The position numbers and the translations under genes were made by a program. Below the pieces are notes generated by a model, which was not told the origin of the DNA, searched no databases, and saw only the letters and a program-made list of their open reading frames with translations. Shown here piece by piece: positions 1-8,477 of a stretch of 64,000 bases of DNA. Numbering within the stretch: position 1 is the first letter of the stretch; the number at the start of each line of letters is the position of its first letter. The stretch is from Arthrobacter sp. MYb213 (GTDB lineage Bacteria; Actinomycetota; Actinomycetes; Actinomycetales; Micrococcaceae), in NCBI RefSeq assembly GCF_002979915.1, contig NZ_PCQA01000002.1, forward strand, positions 124,001 to 188,000, in the 5' to 3' direction.

Positions 1-1
1 G

Positions 2-958
2 GTGATGTCTCCCCTGGCTGCTGGGTTGGTAGCTATGGAAATTTCCAGAGCCGATGGTTCGATGGCGGCTGCCGCCGCGGTGCAAGGTGGGCTGGTCCTG
101 CGTAGTCTGGTGCTCTTTGGTAGTGCCGAGCAACAGGACCGTTACCTCCAGCCGCTGGCTACCGGCTACTTACTGGGCGGGTTTGCACTCTCCGAGCCCG
201 GGCATGGCTCCGATTCGGTGAGCTTAGCCACCTCGGCACGTCGCGTTGGTGACCGCTGGGTTCTGAACGGACATAAAAAATGGATCGGCAACGGCGCTGC
301 CGGAGGGATCACCATTGTCTGGGCGCGTGACGAGGCTAATTCGCAAGTCAAAGGTTTCATCGTTGACCAGCAAACGCCAGGATATTCAGCTGAAGTCATC
401 GGCGGCAAAGGGGTACTGCGTGCCATCGACCAAGCCGAAATTTCCTTGCGGAACGTCTCAGTAGGTCCTGAAGCACTGTTGCCTTCGGTCGCATCTTTCA
501 AGGATGTGTCCCGCGCCTTGGTAGAGACTCGGGTAAACGTGGGGTGGTCTGCGTTGGGCCACGCATTGAGCATGTTTGAGGCGTGCCTGCATTATTCAAA
601 AAACCGTACCCAATTTGGTAAGCCCCTCGGTGCACATCAAATGGTCCAAGAACGGCTGGCACAAATGCTGGCAGAACTAACAAATATGCAGTTACAGTGC
701 CGAGCGGTAGCCTCCGCGCAGGCGGCTAATAGTTTGCTCCCTACACAGGCGTCGCTCCTGAAATATCACAACACGCGAGCTGCCCGGCGCATCGCGTCGA
801 TCGCGCGAGATCTGCTTGGCGGCAACGGAATCTTATTGGAAAACCATGTGATTCGTCATCTAGGTGATGTCGAAGCGTTGCATACCTATGAGGGAACCGA
901 ATCCATCCAAGCCCTTATTTTAGGCCGAGACCTCACCGGGTTTAGTGCCTTCAGCTAA
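2..958 (+). CDS. Acyl-CoA dehydrogenase, 5'-truncated by window start
   Basis: FAD-dependent acyl-CoA dehydrogenase that would oxidise an acyl-CoA to the enoyl-CoA and pass electrons to ETF. The 318 visible residues cover the middle beta-domain (FALSEPGHGSD near residue 60, then a KKWIGNG segment) and the C-terminal helical domain (RTQFGKPLGAHQ, LLGGNGI, TYEGTESIQALILGR). The TYEGT glutamate and the closing ILGRDLTGF block are most like glutaryl-CoA dehydrogenase-type enzymes, but substrate cannot be fixed. Family members have about 390 residues, so roughly 70 N-terminal residues are missing; the frame is open to the window edge and the GTG/ATG at positions 2-7 is probably internal. It converges with the hydrolase that ends 9 bases downstream. 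Confidence 0.9.
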   Translation: MMSPLAAGLVAMEISRADGSMAAAAAVQGGLVLRSLVLFGSAEQQDRYLQPLATGYLLGGFALSEPGHGSDSVSLATSARRVGDRWVLNGHKKWIGNGAAGGITIVWARDEANSQVKGFIVDQQTPGYSAEVIGGKGVLRAIDQAEISLRNVSVGPEALLPSVASFKDVSRALVETRVNVGWSALGHALSMFEACLHYSKNRTQFGKPLGAHQMVQERLAQMLAELTNMQLQCRAVASAQAANSLLPTQASLLKYHNTRAARRIASIARDLLGGNGILLENHVIRHLGDVEALHTYEGTESIQALILGRDLTGFSAFS

Positions 959-966
959 AACATGAG

Positions 967-1806
967 TTAGAGGTTTTCCCCGGTCTCAGGCTGTAACAGC
1001 TGCGTCCAACGTTCAAGGGCCTGTGCCAAGATCTCCGGCTGGTCGATGTGCACATTATGTCCTGCGCGCTCTAGTTCAAGGAATGAAGCATTTGGGTAGC
1101 GTTTCAGTAGTTCCTTGGCATCTTTGAATCCCACGATGTGGTCTTGCATTCCGCAGGCGATCAGTACCGGCATATTCCATACCTGGTCACGGTCTACCGG
1201 CAGTGTCTCCAAGTAATAGCGTTTGGATAGGTGTGCCATCGCACGCAGATCTGCGCTGAGCACTCCGGGCAGCACATGTTTTTCGAATTGTTCCCAGTTT
1301 GCTCGCGTTTGGAGGACCGACATTTGCGCATAGTGGCCGGCGTTGATGGCGCCCAGCTCCTCGAGCAATACCTCGTCTTCGTGGATGATACTGCGCGCCG
1401 GAAGATTACGTTCTTCGGCCGCTGGCCGAATCACCGGAGCGAGTAGGACTAGGCCAAGAATTTGGTCTTCAAATCGGTCCGCCATCTCCTGCGCCAACAA
1501 ACCACCCAGCGAATTTCCGATCAAGGCAAAAGGTTGCGCACCGAGTTGGCCCTCGAGCAAATTCTGCAGCCAGTCCGCAATTTCTGGCAATCCTGATTTC
1601 CCGGCGAGCGCCGGGGTTCCACCAAAGCCGGGAAGGTCAACATAGATACGTTGCAGATTTCCAGGGCGGGCTAATTGTTCATCCAATGCCAAGAGGATTC
1701 GGTGATCGACGCCATTACCGTGGACCAGTACCACCGGTAGGCCACTTCCGTGGATCGCGGCGATACCTTCGGGGAGCTGATTAGCCTCGGGTTCTATGTG
1801 GTTCAT
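967..1806 (-). CDS. Alpha/beta-fold hydrolase
   Basis: Serine hydrolase of the alpha/beta-hydrolase fold, 279 residues, with no signal peptide and so probably cytoplasmic. The oxyanion-side motif LVHGNGVDHR (about residue 28) and the nucleophile elbow GNSLGG (about residue 97) are present; a late Asp in CGMQDHIV and a His in RAGHNVHIDQP complete a plausible triad. The C-terminal RAGHNVHIDQPE is typical of HpaII/MenH-like and haloperoxidase-like hydrolases, but substrate is not determinable. Its start overlaps the stop of the upstream YhhN gene by 4 bases, so the two are probably translationally coupled. Confidence 0.85.
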   Translation of the reverse strand: MNHIEPEANQLPEGIAAIHGSGLPVVLVHGNGVDHRILLALDEQLARPGNLQRIYVDLPGFGGTPALAGKSGLPEIADWLQNLLEGQLGAQPFALIGNSLGGLLAQEMADRFEDQILGLVLLAPVIRPAAEERNLPARSIIHEDEVLLEELGAINAGHYAQMSVLQTRANWEQFEKHVLPGVLSADLRAMAHLSKRYYLETLPVDRDQVWNMPVLIACGMQDHIVGFKDAKELLKRYPNASFLELERAGHNVHIDQPEILAQALERWTQLLQPETGENL

Positions 1807-2501
1807 ACTCGTCCTTTGTTAGTTTCCTGCGCCGTGGAACGTACGTGGCCTAACACCGCAGCCACAATCATGGATTGGCCCACCACGTAGCTGAGCATGA
1901 TCCAAAAAGAATGAGCCGGCACCTCAAAGCCGGCAAAGGAACGCAACGCAATTAGCGCATCAGAGATAAAGAAGATCGCCCCACCGGTTCCGGCGAGCGC
2001 ACCTAGTCCAGTTGAAAGCAACGCCATCAGCGTCAAGGCAAGGCCATAAATTATTACCGGTATGAGCAACGAGCCGGCGTGTGGAGCACAGGCGACCACC
2101 AGCCATCCGAATCCGAGTGCGTAGGGGAAGATCCACCAAGGGCGGCCGAGTACCGAGCGACGCCAGAATGGGCGTAACGCCTGCAGGTAGCACAGCTGTG
2201 CGAGAAGGAAGCCGCCAACCATCGTCAAAAACGCTTGGTCCCCCGTCATGAATCTGGGTAACATATCACCCAGCCAAGAACATCCCAGTGCTAATAACAC
2301 CCACCGCACCAATTTGCTGCGCGGCCGGTGGGTAGCCAATAGCAATACCACCGCGAGCGCCGGCATCAAGAAGATCTGTGTGAGATTCGCTAGCGCCCCT
2401 TCTGGGGCAATCAATTGCGCGGTCAAATGAATGATGCTGACGGCACACAACACCAGCGCGCTATAAACGACGCGGGGTTCACCTGCCAGAGTGGTTTTCA
2501 T
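1803..2501 (-). CDS. Lysoplasmalogenase, YhhN family membrane protein
   Basis: Polytopic membrane protein of 232 residues with about eight hydrophobic segments. The family-typical pattern is visible: a DMLPRF stretch after the third helix (near residue 80), GGAIFFISDALIA near residue 175 and YVVGQSMIV near the end. YhhN/TMEM86 proteins hydrolyse the vinyl-ether bond of lysoplasmalogens; that activity is known for the family and inferred here. It is the first gene of a two-gene unit with the downstream alpha/beta hydrolase, overlapping it by 4 bases. Confidence 0.85.
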   Translation of the reverse strand: MKTTLAGEPRVVYSALVLCAVSIIHLTAQLIAPEGALANLTQIFLMPALAVVLLLATHRPRSKLVRWVLLALGCSWLGDMLPRFMTGDQAFLTMVGGFLLAQLCYLQALRPFWRRSVLGRPWWIFPYALGFGWLVVACAPHAGSLLIPVIIYGLALTLMALLSTGLGALAGTGGAIFFISDALIALRSFAGFEVPAHSFWIMLSYVVGQSMIVAAVLGHVRSTAQETNKGRV

Positions 2502-2552
2502 AAGTCCTATCCCGTCGGCGGGTATCCACTACGGCCACCGATGGGTTCGAGA

Positions 2553-3299
2553 CTATCCGTTCATGCGACGTTGGGCAACGAAGATAAATTGCCGTCCGGG
2601 CCTGTCTGGGGCGTCGCGCACCTCGCATATGTCGAACCCGGCCGCATCCAGCGTCGCTTCAATATGCTCACGACTTCGATAACGCAGTGTGGACTCGGAG
2701 ATCAGTTCGGTCCCATCCTCGAAACGGAAAGTTTCGCGAAAGCGCAGAAGTTCGTTGGCGTAACCAAGCACCTGAACCCAGGTGGTCACCGCTCCCTGCC
2801 CTGCAACAACTGTAGTTTCGCGAGTTAGTTGCTCAGTCCATTGTTCCCACGCCCGCACTTCTGGTCGTCGTGCTTCAAAGATCAGGGTTCCTCCGGGTTT
2901 AAGCGCCAGGGCTATGTGCTGCAGAGTATTTTGCCATTGCGCATCATCGGTGAAGACCATGGCAACGTTTGCGGTCATGACCGCCGCATCAAAATCCCCT
3001 GTTGGCAGATCGTGGACCGTACCGTGCACCCAGTGGACCAGCGCTGCCTCAGGCTTGCCCCGCGCTACGGCCAAGGACGCACCGGCCGGGTCAACCCCGG
3101 TCACCTCAAATCCTGCCCCAGCCATGGTGCAAGCGAAGGTTCCAGTTCCACATCCAAGATCCAAAATTTTGTGAGCGTCCAGTGCTGTGATCAGTTGGGT
3201 ATAGATCTCCAGATCACTGCGGTCTGGATCAAGCGGGTCATAGAGTCGAGCAAGTAGCTCATCATTGAAGTTTGCGTCCATTACAGGTTCATTAGTCAT
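2553..3299 (-). CDS. Class I SAM-dependent methyltransferase
   Basis: Cytoplasmic methyltransferase with a Rossmann core: motif I ILDLGCGTGTFACTMAGAGF about residues 45-64, an acidic residue after motif II (VTGVDPAGASLAVAR), and motif IV FDAAVMTANVAMVF. The C-terminal half (DGTELISESTLRYRSREHIE) resembles small-molecule methyltransferases of the Methyltransf_11/25 type. The substrate is unknown. I chose the ATG at 3299 over one four codons upstream because ATGACTAA overlaps the stop of the preceding VOC gene, a normal coupling arrangement. Confidence 0.85.
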   Translation of the reverse strand: MTNEPVMDANFNDELLARLYDPLDPDRSDLEIYTQLITALDAHKILDLGCGTGTFACTMAGAGFEVTGVDPAGASLAVARGKPEAALVHWVHGTVHDLPTGDFDAAVMTANVAMVFTDDAQWQNTLQHIALALKPGGTLIFEARRPEVRAWEQWTEQLTRETTVVAGQGAVTTWVQVLGYANELLRFRETFRFEDGTELISESTLRYRSREHIEATLDAAGFDICEVRDAPDRPGRQFIFVAQRRMNG

Positions 3300-4026
3300 C
3301 GCTACCGCCACCAGCTACTGGGAGTACACAAAATTCGTTTCCAGAGGGGTCTTGATAGACCCGCCATGCTAGCTCTCCCCAGTTTGGGTGCAGCTCGCGT
3401 CCGCCATGACGCATAATTTCTTTGGCTATCTTCTGCGCATCGTCGCCAGATTCCAAACGCAGATCCAAGTGCATCCGATTTTTGAACGGTCCCTTAGCCT
3501 CTCGTTCCGGGCATATTTGAAGTGTCGGCCCATGCCCGCTGCGGTGGCGTAAGGAACCGGGCTTACCGGTAATATCCTGTTCCCATCCGCTCAGCCACTC
3601 CCAGAACCGGGTATCGCGAGCAACCTCGGCCGATTCCAAGGTCAACGCGACGATGGGTCCAGTAGCTAGATAGTTATGCTCGTCGTCCAGCACGTAATAC
3701 GCATTGCCTTCAGTATCTGCCAAGACGCTGCGCAGAACATTATGTTCTTCACTGTCCTGGTGCAGTGCACCGTGCGTTGATGCTTGTGCAGTTCTCTGAG
3801 ATTGTGCGGCCTCCCCCGACACGCTGAGGTGTAACCGCTCCGAGTCATTGGGTGCCTCGGGTACACGCTGAAAGCATAGGTCAAGGATGGGACCCTCGGG
3901 GATGTCCAGGCGTGTTTCAAACCCTTGGGGATCTTCTCCCAATAAAGTGCAGCCCAAGAGTTGTTGCCAAAACCGGCCATGAGTCTGTGGGTCAACCGAG
4001 TCGAAAACAATGTTTTCCAAATACAT
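3292..4026 (-). CDS. VOC (glyoxalase-like) two-domain protein
   Basis: Protein of 244 residues made of two tandem vicinal-oxygen-chelate modules: one begins LENIVFDSVDPQTHGRFWQQLLG and the second near residue 125 with IVALTLESAEVARDTRFWEWLSG. Each has the FW..LLG or FWEWLSG helix and ends in the usual DPxGNEF (here DPSGNEFCVLP) or EGNAYYVLDD strand. This matches the glyoxalase-like domain proteins common in actinobacteria; metal ligands are only partly recognisable and no substrate is assigned. It is followed by the methyltransferase with an 8-base overlap. Confidence 0.85.
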   Translation of the reverse strand: MYLENIVFDSVDPQTHGRFWQQLLGCTLLGEDPQGFETRLDIPEGPILDLCFQRVPEAPNDSERLHLSVSGEAAQSQRTAQASTHGALHQDSEEHNVLRSVLADTEGNAYYVLDDEHNYLATGPIVALTLESAEVARDTRFWEWLSGWEQDITGKPGSLRHRSGHGPTLQICPEREAKGPFKNRMHLDLRLESGDDAQKIAKEIMRHGGRELHPNWGELAWRVYQDPSGNEFCVLPVAGGGSDD

Positions 4027-4092
4027 GTGCTCAGCCTACCGGCAGGTCGAGGCGCGAATTAGTGCGAATCGCGATGAGTACTCGGCACGAGG

Positions 4093-4710
4093 CTAGCGAT
4101 TGCTCAGCCCAACAGCCTGGCCAATACTCGAATCATCGTTCAACGCATGAAGTAGATACGCGGCCAGATCCGAGCGTGTGATGGTGCCACCCAACGTTCC
4201 AGCCTCCGACACCGTCAGCGCCTTCCAATGGCCGGTAGCTTCCTTATTAGTCAGCCCCGACGGGCGAACAATCGTCCAGTCCAACTCGGAGGAGGTGACA
4301 TACGCTTCTTGCGCATTATGATCAGCCAGTGGTTTAGCAAGCATCAACAACATCGCAAAGCGCAAAAAACCGGGCAGTTGAGAGCCAGAATCTCCGGCGC
4401 CCAAGGAGGACTGCACGAGCAATCTCTGTACCCCCGTGGCTTGCATCGCCCCAATGACCGTTTGAGTCACCAATGCCCGCTGGTGTGGCACCTTCTTCGC
4501 GGCGCCCACAGTAAGAACCACCGCGTCAGCCCCCGTCACGGCATCACGCACTACCTGCGGATCCGTTGCATCACCGGTGAGCGCACGCACCGCATGCGGA
4601 GCCTGGCCACTGCGTGAAAGCACCGTCACCTCATGCCCGGCCTGTTGCGCCAGCTTCGCAAATTCTGCCCCGGTCCCCTTGGAACCACCCACCACAGTAA
4701 TCTTCACCAA
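4093..4710 (-). CDS. NAD(P)-binding SDR, NmrA/SDR_a5-like
   Basis: Atypical short-chain dehydrogenase of 205 residues beginning VKITVVGGSKGTGAEFAKLA, an N-terminal GGxxGxG dinucleotide site. The next strand LSRSG suggests NADP preference (Arg after the second strand). Later blocks LVQSSLGAGDS and LDWTIVRPSGLTNKE are characteristic of NAD(P)H-binding proteins related to NmrA and flavin reductase. No YxxxK motif is evident, as usual for this group. It stands alone, transcribed away from the gene at 4846. Confidence 0.85.
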   Translation of the reverse strand: MVKITVVGGSKGTGAEFAKLAQQAGHEVTVLSRSGQAPHAVRALTGDATDPQVVRDAVTGADAVVLTVGAAKKVPHQRALVTQTVIGAMQATGVQRLLVQSSLGAGDSGSQLPGFLRFAMLLMLAKPLADHNAQEAYVTSSELDWTIVRPSGLTNKEATGHWKALTVSEAGTLGGTITRSDLAAYLLHALNDDSSIGQAVGLSNR

Positions 4711-4845
4711 AAACTCTTTCCCGCTTAGATATGAACCTGTCGCGCAGACAGTTTATCCGCACCCCACGGTTCAGCTCTAAAATTCGGTACCATATCCACA
4801 GGTCAGCAACGATGCACCGGCCGCAAGTAGCTTTAGGAGAACTCC

Positions 4846-5310
4846 ATGTCTTACCTCGTAGATTTTAAAGATGTCTCCACCGTGGGCTTGGAATCCTCTC
4901 CGGTCGCCGAAGCGCTCGCCGGACTACGCGCCAACGAAGCACGGTATTTGAAGAATAAGTTCGATCACGACTTTGTGCTCAGCGATGCCAGCGAATCAGC
5001 ACAGATCATCGCTTGGGTACACGACATTTTGCTCAAGGAACGAAACCTGCAGATCGGTTCGCCGGTATTGCAGGCCTCAATGTTTGAAGCCGATGGAGCC
5101 AAACGCGCTTACCTGTTCTACGAATCGGGCTTGTCAATCAACGTTCTCTACGGTCTGGCCGAGGGCGAGAAGCGTGCAGTTGGTTTTAAACTCTCCGATG
5201 GCATGGAGATTCCGCAAGAACTTGCAGATAAGTTCAAATTTGCGCGGCAGAAGTCCAAGTTGGCCGGCACGATCCGCGGATCTTATTTTGTCATCAAGGG
5301 TGAGCACTAG
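4846..5310 (+). CDS. Conserved hypothetical protein
   Basis: Soluble protein of 154 residues, mixed alpha/beta, with no signal peptide or membrane segment and no family I recognise. It contains a central LQASMFEADGAKRAYLFYESG stretch and a basic C-terminal helix (KFKFARQKSKLAG). Translation is well supported by an AGGAGA ribosome-binding site seven bases before the ATG and by a rho-independent terminator shortly after the stop, so it is a monocistronic gene. Function unknown. Confidence 0.75.
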   Translation: MSYLVDFKDVSTVGLESSPVAEALAGLRANEARYLKNKFDHDFVLSDASESAQIIAWVHDILLKERNLQIGSPVLQASMFEADGAKRAYLFYESGLSINVLYGLAEGEKRAVGFKLSDGMEIPQELADKFKFARQKSKLAGTIRGSYFVIKGEH

Positions 5311-5366
5311 AAACTACACGGGTGCCCTAGCCAAGGGGTACAAAGCGTTTTAGGGTGGATTGCACC

Positions 5367-5405
5367 GAGCTGGGCTTGGTATCCGAAACGCCAGCTCACC
5401 CTTTT
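5367..5405 (+). terminator. Rho-independent terminator after the 4846 gene
   Basis: GAGCTGG and CCAGCTC pair around a 17-base loop, extended by AGGGTG/CACCCT on the outside and followed by TTTTT. Its position downstream of the 4846-5310 gene argues that the following gene starts at 5421 and not at an upstream in-frame ATG at 5355. Confidence 0.7.
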
Positions 5406-5420
5406 TGCGAGGAAATGAGC

Positions 5421-6173
5421 ATGTCCAGTTCTTCATCCCCAGCACCCGGGGCACAACACAATCGCGCAACCCACCGCCCACGGCGAAAAATCATCGCCTG
5501 GGATCCGGGGAAAGACACTCTGATCGCTTTGGGCACTCTCGTAGCGTTTTGGGGATGTTATTTTGCCGGTAGCGCATTGGGCAACTGGTTTTTGGTGCTG
5601 GGGATCCTCCTCTTTGGCACCCTGATTCCTGCACTAACCGTGTTGCGCCTTCGGGGCGAAGGCTGGGAAGGACTTGGGTTCACTCGCAGGTTTCTAGTGA
5701 CTTCGCTGATCATCGCGGCGCTGCTAGGTGCCGGCTCCGCATACCAGCTCATCGTGACCGCCGCTGAGCTTCAGGTCCAGTTACTGCCCCACTTGTTAGC
5801 AAATTTCTTGGTTTTCTGGGAGCCGCTCTTCGTTTTTGGTTGGCTCTATCTTCGGTGGGAACGAGCATTTGGCTGGCTCCCTGCAATTTTCCTCACCAGC
5901 ATTGGTTTTGCACTACAACATGTGGGTTCTGTCCCGCTTCCGGTGGCTTTGAGCTTTGGCATGTTCGCACTGGCTTTTTCAATCATTTTTGCCTTCGTCA
6001 GAAATCTGGCTATCCTTTGGCCGCTGTTCTACCCGGTCGCCAGCGGCATCGGCACCCTGCAATCTGGTTTGGCCATGGGCTGGGACGAGGTGCTTTCCGG
6101 CGCCCTGATATTCGTTGTCCAACTGTGCATTCTCTTCTTCGTCGCTCGAGGCATCACCAGGCGAACAGCCTAA
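5421..6173 (+). CDS. CPBP-family-like membrane protein with altered motif
   Basis: Integral membrane protein of 250 residues: a polar N-terminus of about 40 residues, then seven or so hydrophobic helices. The stretch FWEPLFVFGWLYLRWERAFG followed by FALQHVG aligns by eye with the EExxxR...F..H signature of CPBP (CAAX-type) intramembrane proteases, but the second Glu and the Arg of EExxxR are replaced, so peptidase activity is doubtful. The ATG at 5421 is preferred because GAGGAA lies seven bases upstream. Monocistronic between two terminated genes. Confidence 0.65.
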   Translation: MSSSSSPAPGAQHNRATHRPRRKIIAWDPGKDTLIALGTLVAFWGCYFAGSALGNWFLVLGILLFGTLIPALTVLRLRGEGWEGLGFTRRFLVTSLIIAALLGAGSAYQLIVTAAELQVQLLPHLLANFLVFWEPLFVFGWLYLRWERAFGWLPAIFLTSIGFALQHVGSVPLPVALSFGMFALAFSIIFAFVRNLAILWPLFYPVASGIGTLQSGLAMGWDEVLSGALIFVVQLCILFFVARGITRRTA

Positions 6174-6395
6174 GAGCGCCTCCCCCTCTGCCCGAAATTC
6201 TGCGACTTCTCCATGATTTTTCTAGCCCGAAAGACTTGGCGCTAGCTATTGAAGGAGGAGCGTACCTGAGAGGGAAAACTAATCGGAAGCGTATTTCGTA
6301 CATGTTAAGCGAGGTTGCGATCTCTTATTTTTTTTGGAATCGTGGCAAGCACATGCCCTGACCTTGGCATGTTCGCAACCGGAAGGAGAGCCACC

Positions 6396-6692
6396 GTGCT
6401 CACACTGACCGATCAGGCAGATACGATCGTTACCGCGATTGTCACCAACCAGTCCGAGGCAGAAACTGCTGGACTACGCATCCATCAGGCCGAGGGTTCA
6501 GGCGCACCGGATGAGGCAGCATTTGCGGTGCAGATTGTTGCAGAACCAGAAGCAGCCGATCTGGTAGTCCGTGGTGAAGGTAGCCCGGTATACCTAGATG
6601 AGCTGGTCACCGATGAGCTCGATGACAAGGTGCTAGACGCAGCTGTCAACGAAGAGGGAGCTGTCAGCTTCCAGATTCTGCCTCGCGCTTAG
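6396..6692 (+). CDS. HesB/IscA-like Fe-S biogenesis domain protein lacking cysteines
   Basis: Small acidic protein of 98 residues. The order of elements (LTLTDQADTIV, AGLRIHQAEG, FAVQIVAEPEAAD, VYLDELVTDELDDKVLDA, VSFQILPRA) follows the HesB-like (IscA/ErpA) fold seen in many actinobacterial proteins annotated as Fe-S cluster assembly HesB. There is no cysteine in the chain, so the classic three-Cys cluster ligands are absent and cluster transfer is unlikely. GTG start at 6396 is chosen for the GGAAGGAGAG ribosome-binding site just upstream. A strong terminator follows. Confidence 0.75.
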   Translation: MLTLTDQADTIVTAIVTNQSEAETAGLRIHQAEGSGAPDEAAFAVQIVAEPEAADLVVRGEGSPVYLDELVTDELDDKVLDAAVNEEGAVSFQILPRA

Positions 6693-6717
6693 TAGCGGGT
6701 AGACACCTTTAGGCTTC

Positions 6718-6751
6718 CGTCGAGGGCCACCATTTTTGGTGGCCCTCGACG
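6718..6751 (+). terminator. Strong hairpin terminator
   Basis: Near-perfect hairpin with 14-base arms (CGTCGAGGGCCACC / GGTGGCCCTCGACG) and a TATTTTT-type loop, followed by ATTTTAA. It ends the HesB-like gene. Confidence 0.85.
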
Positions 6752-6797
6752 ATTTTAAGCATTGGGATTTTCAGCGGCTTAGGACAAGAATGGCGTT

Positions 6798-7910
6798 ATG
6801 CCTTTCGCTGATCAACTTATTGGCCCCGATGTTGCCGAACAACTCGCTCTCCAGATGCAAGCAGTCGTTTCGGACCGTTGCCTAGAGCACCTCCCGGCAG
6901 TCCGTGAAACACTAGTGCCGCTGAGCCTGCGTGAACGCTCCGATGCCTTGCGAGACGCACTCCTAGCTGATTTTCCTGATGACTACGCGCGACTCGCGGC
7001 GGCCATTCGCCGCGCCAGTGAGCACAGCGAATCCTTTACCGGCTGGATGATTTGGCCGGTGACTAGCGCGCTGGCAAGCAAAGCGGTACAAGAAAATACC
7101 GCGGAATCCTTGGACGATGCACTGACCTTGCTTGCATTGCTCACCCCAAAACTCACCGCTGAATTCGCGATTCGACAGTTGCTAAACCACGACCTGGAGC
7201 GCGCGTTATCCTTCGCCCACCGGTGGACGCAGTCCCCCGATGAGCATGTACGCCGCCTAGCCAGTGAAGGAACCCGACCATATCTACCGTGGGCTGTCTG
7301 GGTGCCGCAGCTGAGCCTTGCACCGGCAAAAACAATTCCCATTCTTAATGCGCTATACCGGGACGAGAGTGAATATGTACGCCGCTCGGTGGCTAACCAT
7401 TTGAACGATCTAAGCCGTGAATCAGCCTCGCTAGTCGTCCAAACCGCGCAGCGCTGGTTAGAAAATCCGACCGATACCACGCTCTGGGTAGTCAAGCACG
7501 GGTTGCGTACGCTGCTTAAGCGCGGAAACCCCGAGGCGCTGGCGGTACTAGGTTTTGTTCCCGCCACACTAGATATCAACGGTCCATCCGTAACAAATGA
7601 GCAAATAGCGTGGAGCTCCTCCATCGACTTCGTTGCCAAGATAAAAAATACCGGGACAGAGCCGGCGCGGCTAGCCATCGACTACATCGTCAACCATCAA
7701 AAGGCCAACGGTTTGGCGACACCCAAGGTTTTTAAACTCACCACCCGCACGCTCGCACCGGGTGAACAGCTAGACATTGCGCGAACTCATTCTTTCCGGC
7801 CGATCACCACACGCCGTTATTACCCCGGTTCACATTCAATAGCCCTGCAAATCAACGGAGTTCCTACCGAAGCCGCCGTTTTTGAACTGTTGCCGGACTC
7901 CGAGCTGTAG
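6798..7910 (+). CDS. DNA alkylation repair protein (AlkD/AlkC-like)
   Basis: Soluble HEAT-like helical-repeat protein of 370 residues, predicted to remove or sense alkylated bases in DNA. The block SFTGWMIWPVTSALASKAV (residues 75-93) and the aromatic VRRLASEGTRPYLPWAVWVP (about 151-170) match the actinobacterial DNA alkylation repair family, as does LWVVKHGLRTLLKRGNPEAL near residue 235. The C-terminal 120 residues (from INGPSVTNEQIAW) form a beta-rich extension usual for this longer subfamily. Glycosylase chemistry is inferred from the family. Confidence 0.85.
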   Translation: MPFADQLIGPDVAEQLALQMQAVVSDRCLEHLPAVRETLVPLSLRERSDALRDALLADFPDDYARLAAAIRRASEHSESFTGWMIWPVTSALASKAVQENTAESLDDALTLLALLTPKLTAEFAIRQLLNHDLERALSFAHRWTQSPDEHVRRLASEGTRPYLPWAVWVPQLSLAPAKTIPILNALYRDESEYVRRSVANHLNDLSRESASLVVQTAQRWLENPTDTTLWVVKHGLRTLLKRGNPEALAVLGFVPATLDINGPSVTNEQIAWSSSIDFVAKIKNTGTEPARLAIDYIVNHQKANGLATPKVFKLTTRTLAPGEQLDIARTHSFRPITTRRYYPGSHSIALQINGVPTEAAVFELLPDSEL

Positions 7911-7955
7911 TACCAAAAGCTGACAGCGCGAGAATCTCAGAGCACAATAAGCAGT

Positions 7956-8453
7956 ATGGATACGCCAGAAATTTTCAGCACACTCGCCCGCCTGCCGATC
8001 AGCTCGGCCAAACATCTGCCACAGCTCACCGCGCAGCAGCTCAATGCCCACCCGGCCGGGCACCCCAATTCCATTGCGTGGTTGCTCTGGCACAGCGCAC
8101 GGGAGGTTGACGCGCAGTTAGCTCCGCTCACCGGCCAGGCGCAGCTCTGGGAGGAATATGCCGAAAAATTTGATCTCGGAGAACTTGGTGCCAGCGTTGG
8201 TTATGGTCACAGCTCCGCAGAGGCAGCGCGCATAAAGGTCGACGATCAGGGACTCCTGCTGGAATATTTGGAAGCCACACTCACCGCTCTCGGTGACTAT
8301 GCGAGCACTTTAACTCCCACGCAGCTGGACGAGGTGATCGACCGCAGCTGGGATCCGGCGGTCACTCGTGGGGTCCGTCTGATCTCGATTATCGACGACG
8401 CCATCGCGCACGTCGCTCAGGCCGCCTACGCCGCCGGCATCCTCACGGCGTAA
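7956..8453 (+). CDS. DinB/DUF664-like four-helix protein
   Basis: Helical protein of 165 residues. The opening (LPISSAKHLPQLTAQQLNAHP), the NSIAWLLWHSAREVDAQL helix and the late IIDDAIAHVAQAAYAAGIL helix give the three-histidine spacing typical of DinB-like domains: His in LLWHSAREVD and in DAIAHVAQ are good metal ligands. Many actinobacterial members use mycothiol as co-substrate, so a thiol-S-transferase or detoxification role is possible but not shown here. Confidence 0.8.
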   Translation: MDTPEIFSTLARLPISSAKHLPQLTAQQLNAHPAGHPNSIAWLLWHSAREVDAQLAPLTGQAQLWEEYAEKFDLGELGASVGYGHSSAEAARIKVDDQGLLLEYLEATLTALGDYASTLTPTQLDEVIDRSWDPAVTRGVRLISIIDDAIAHVAQAAYAAGILTA

Positions 8454-8477
8454 ACGGCCCGGCGCGCGAGCAAAAAG

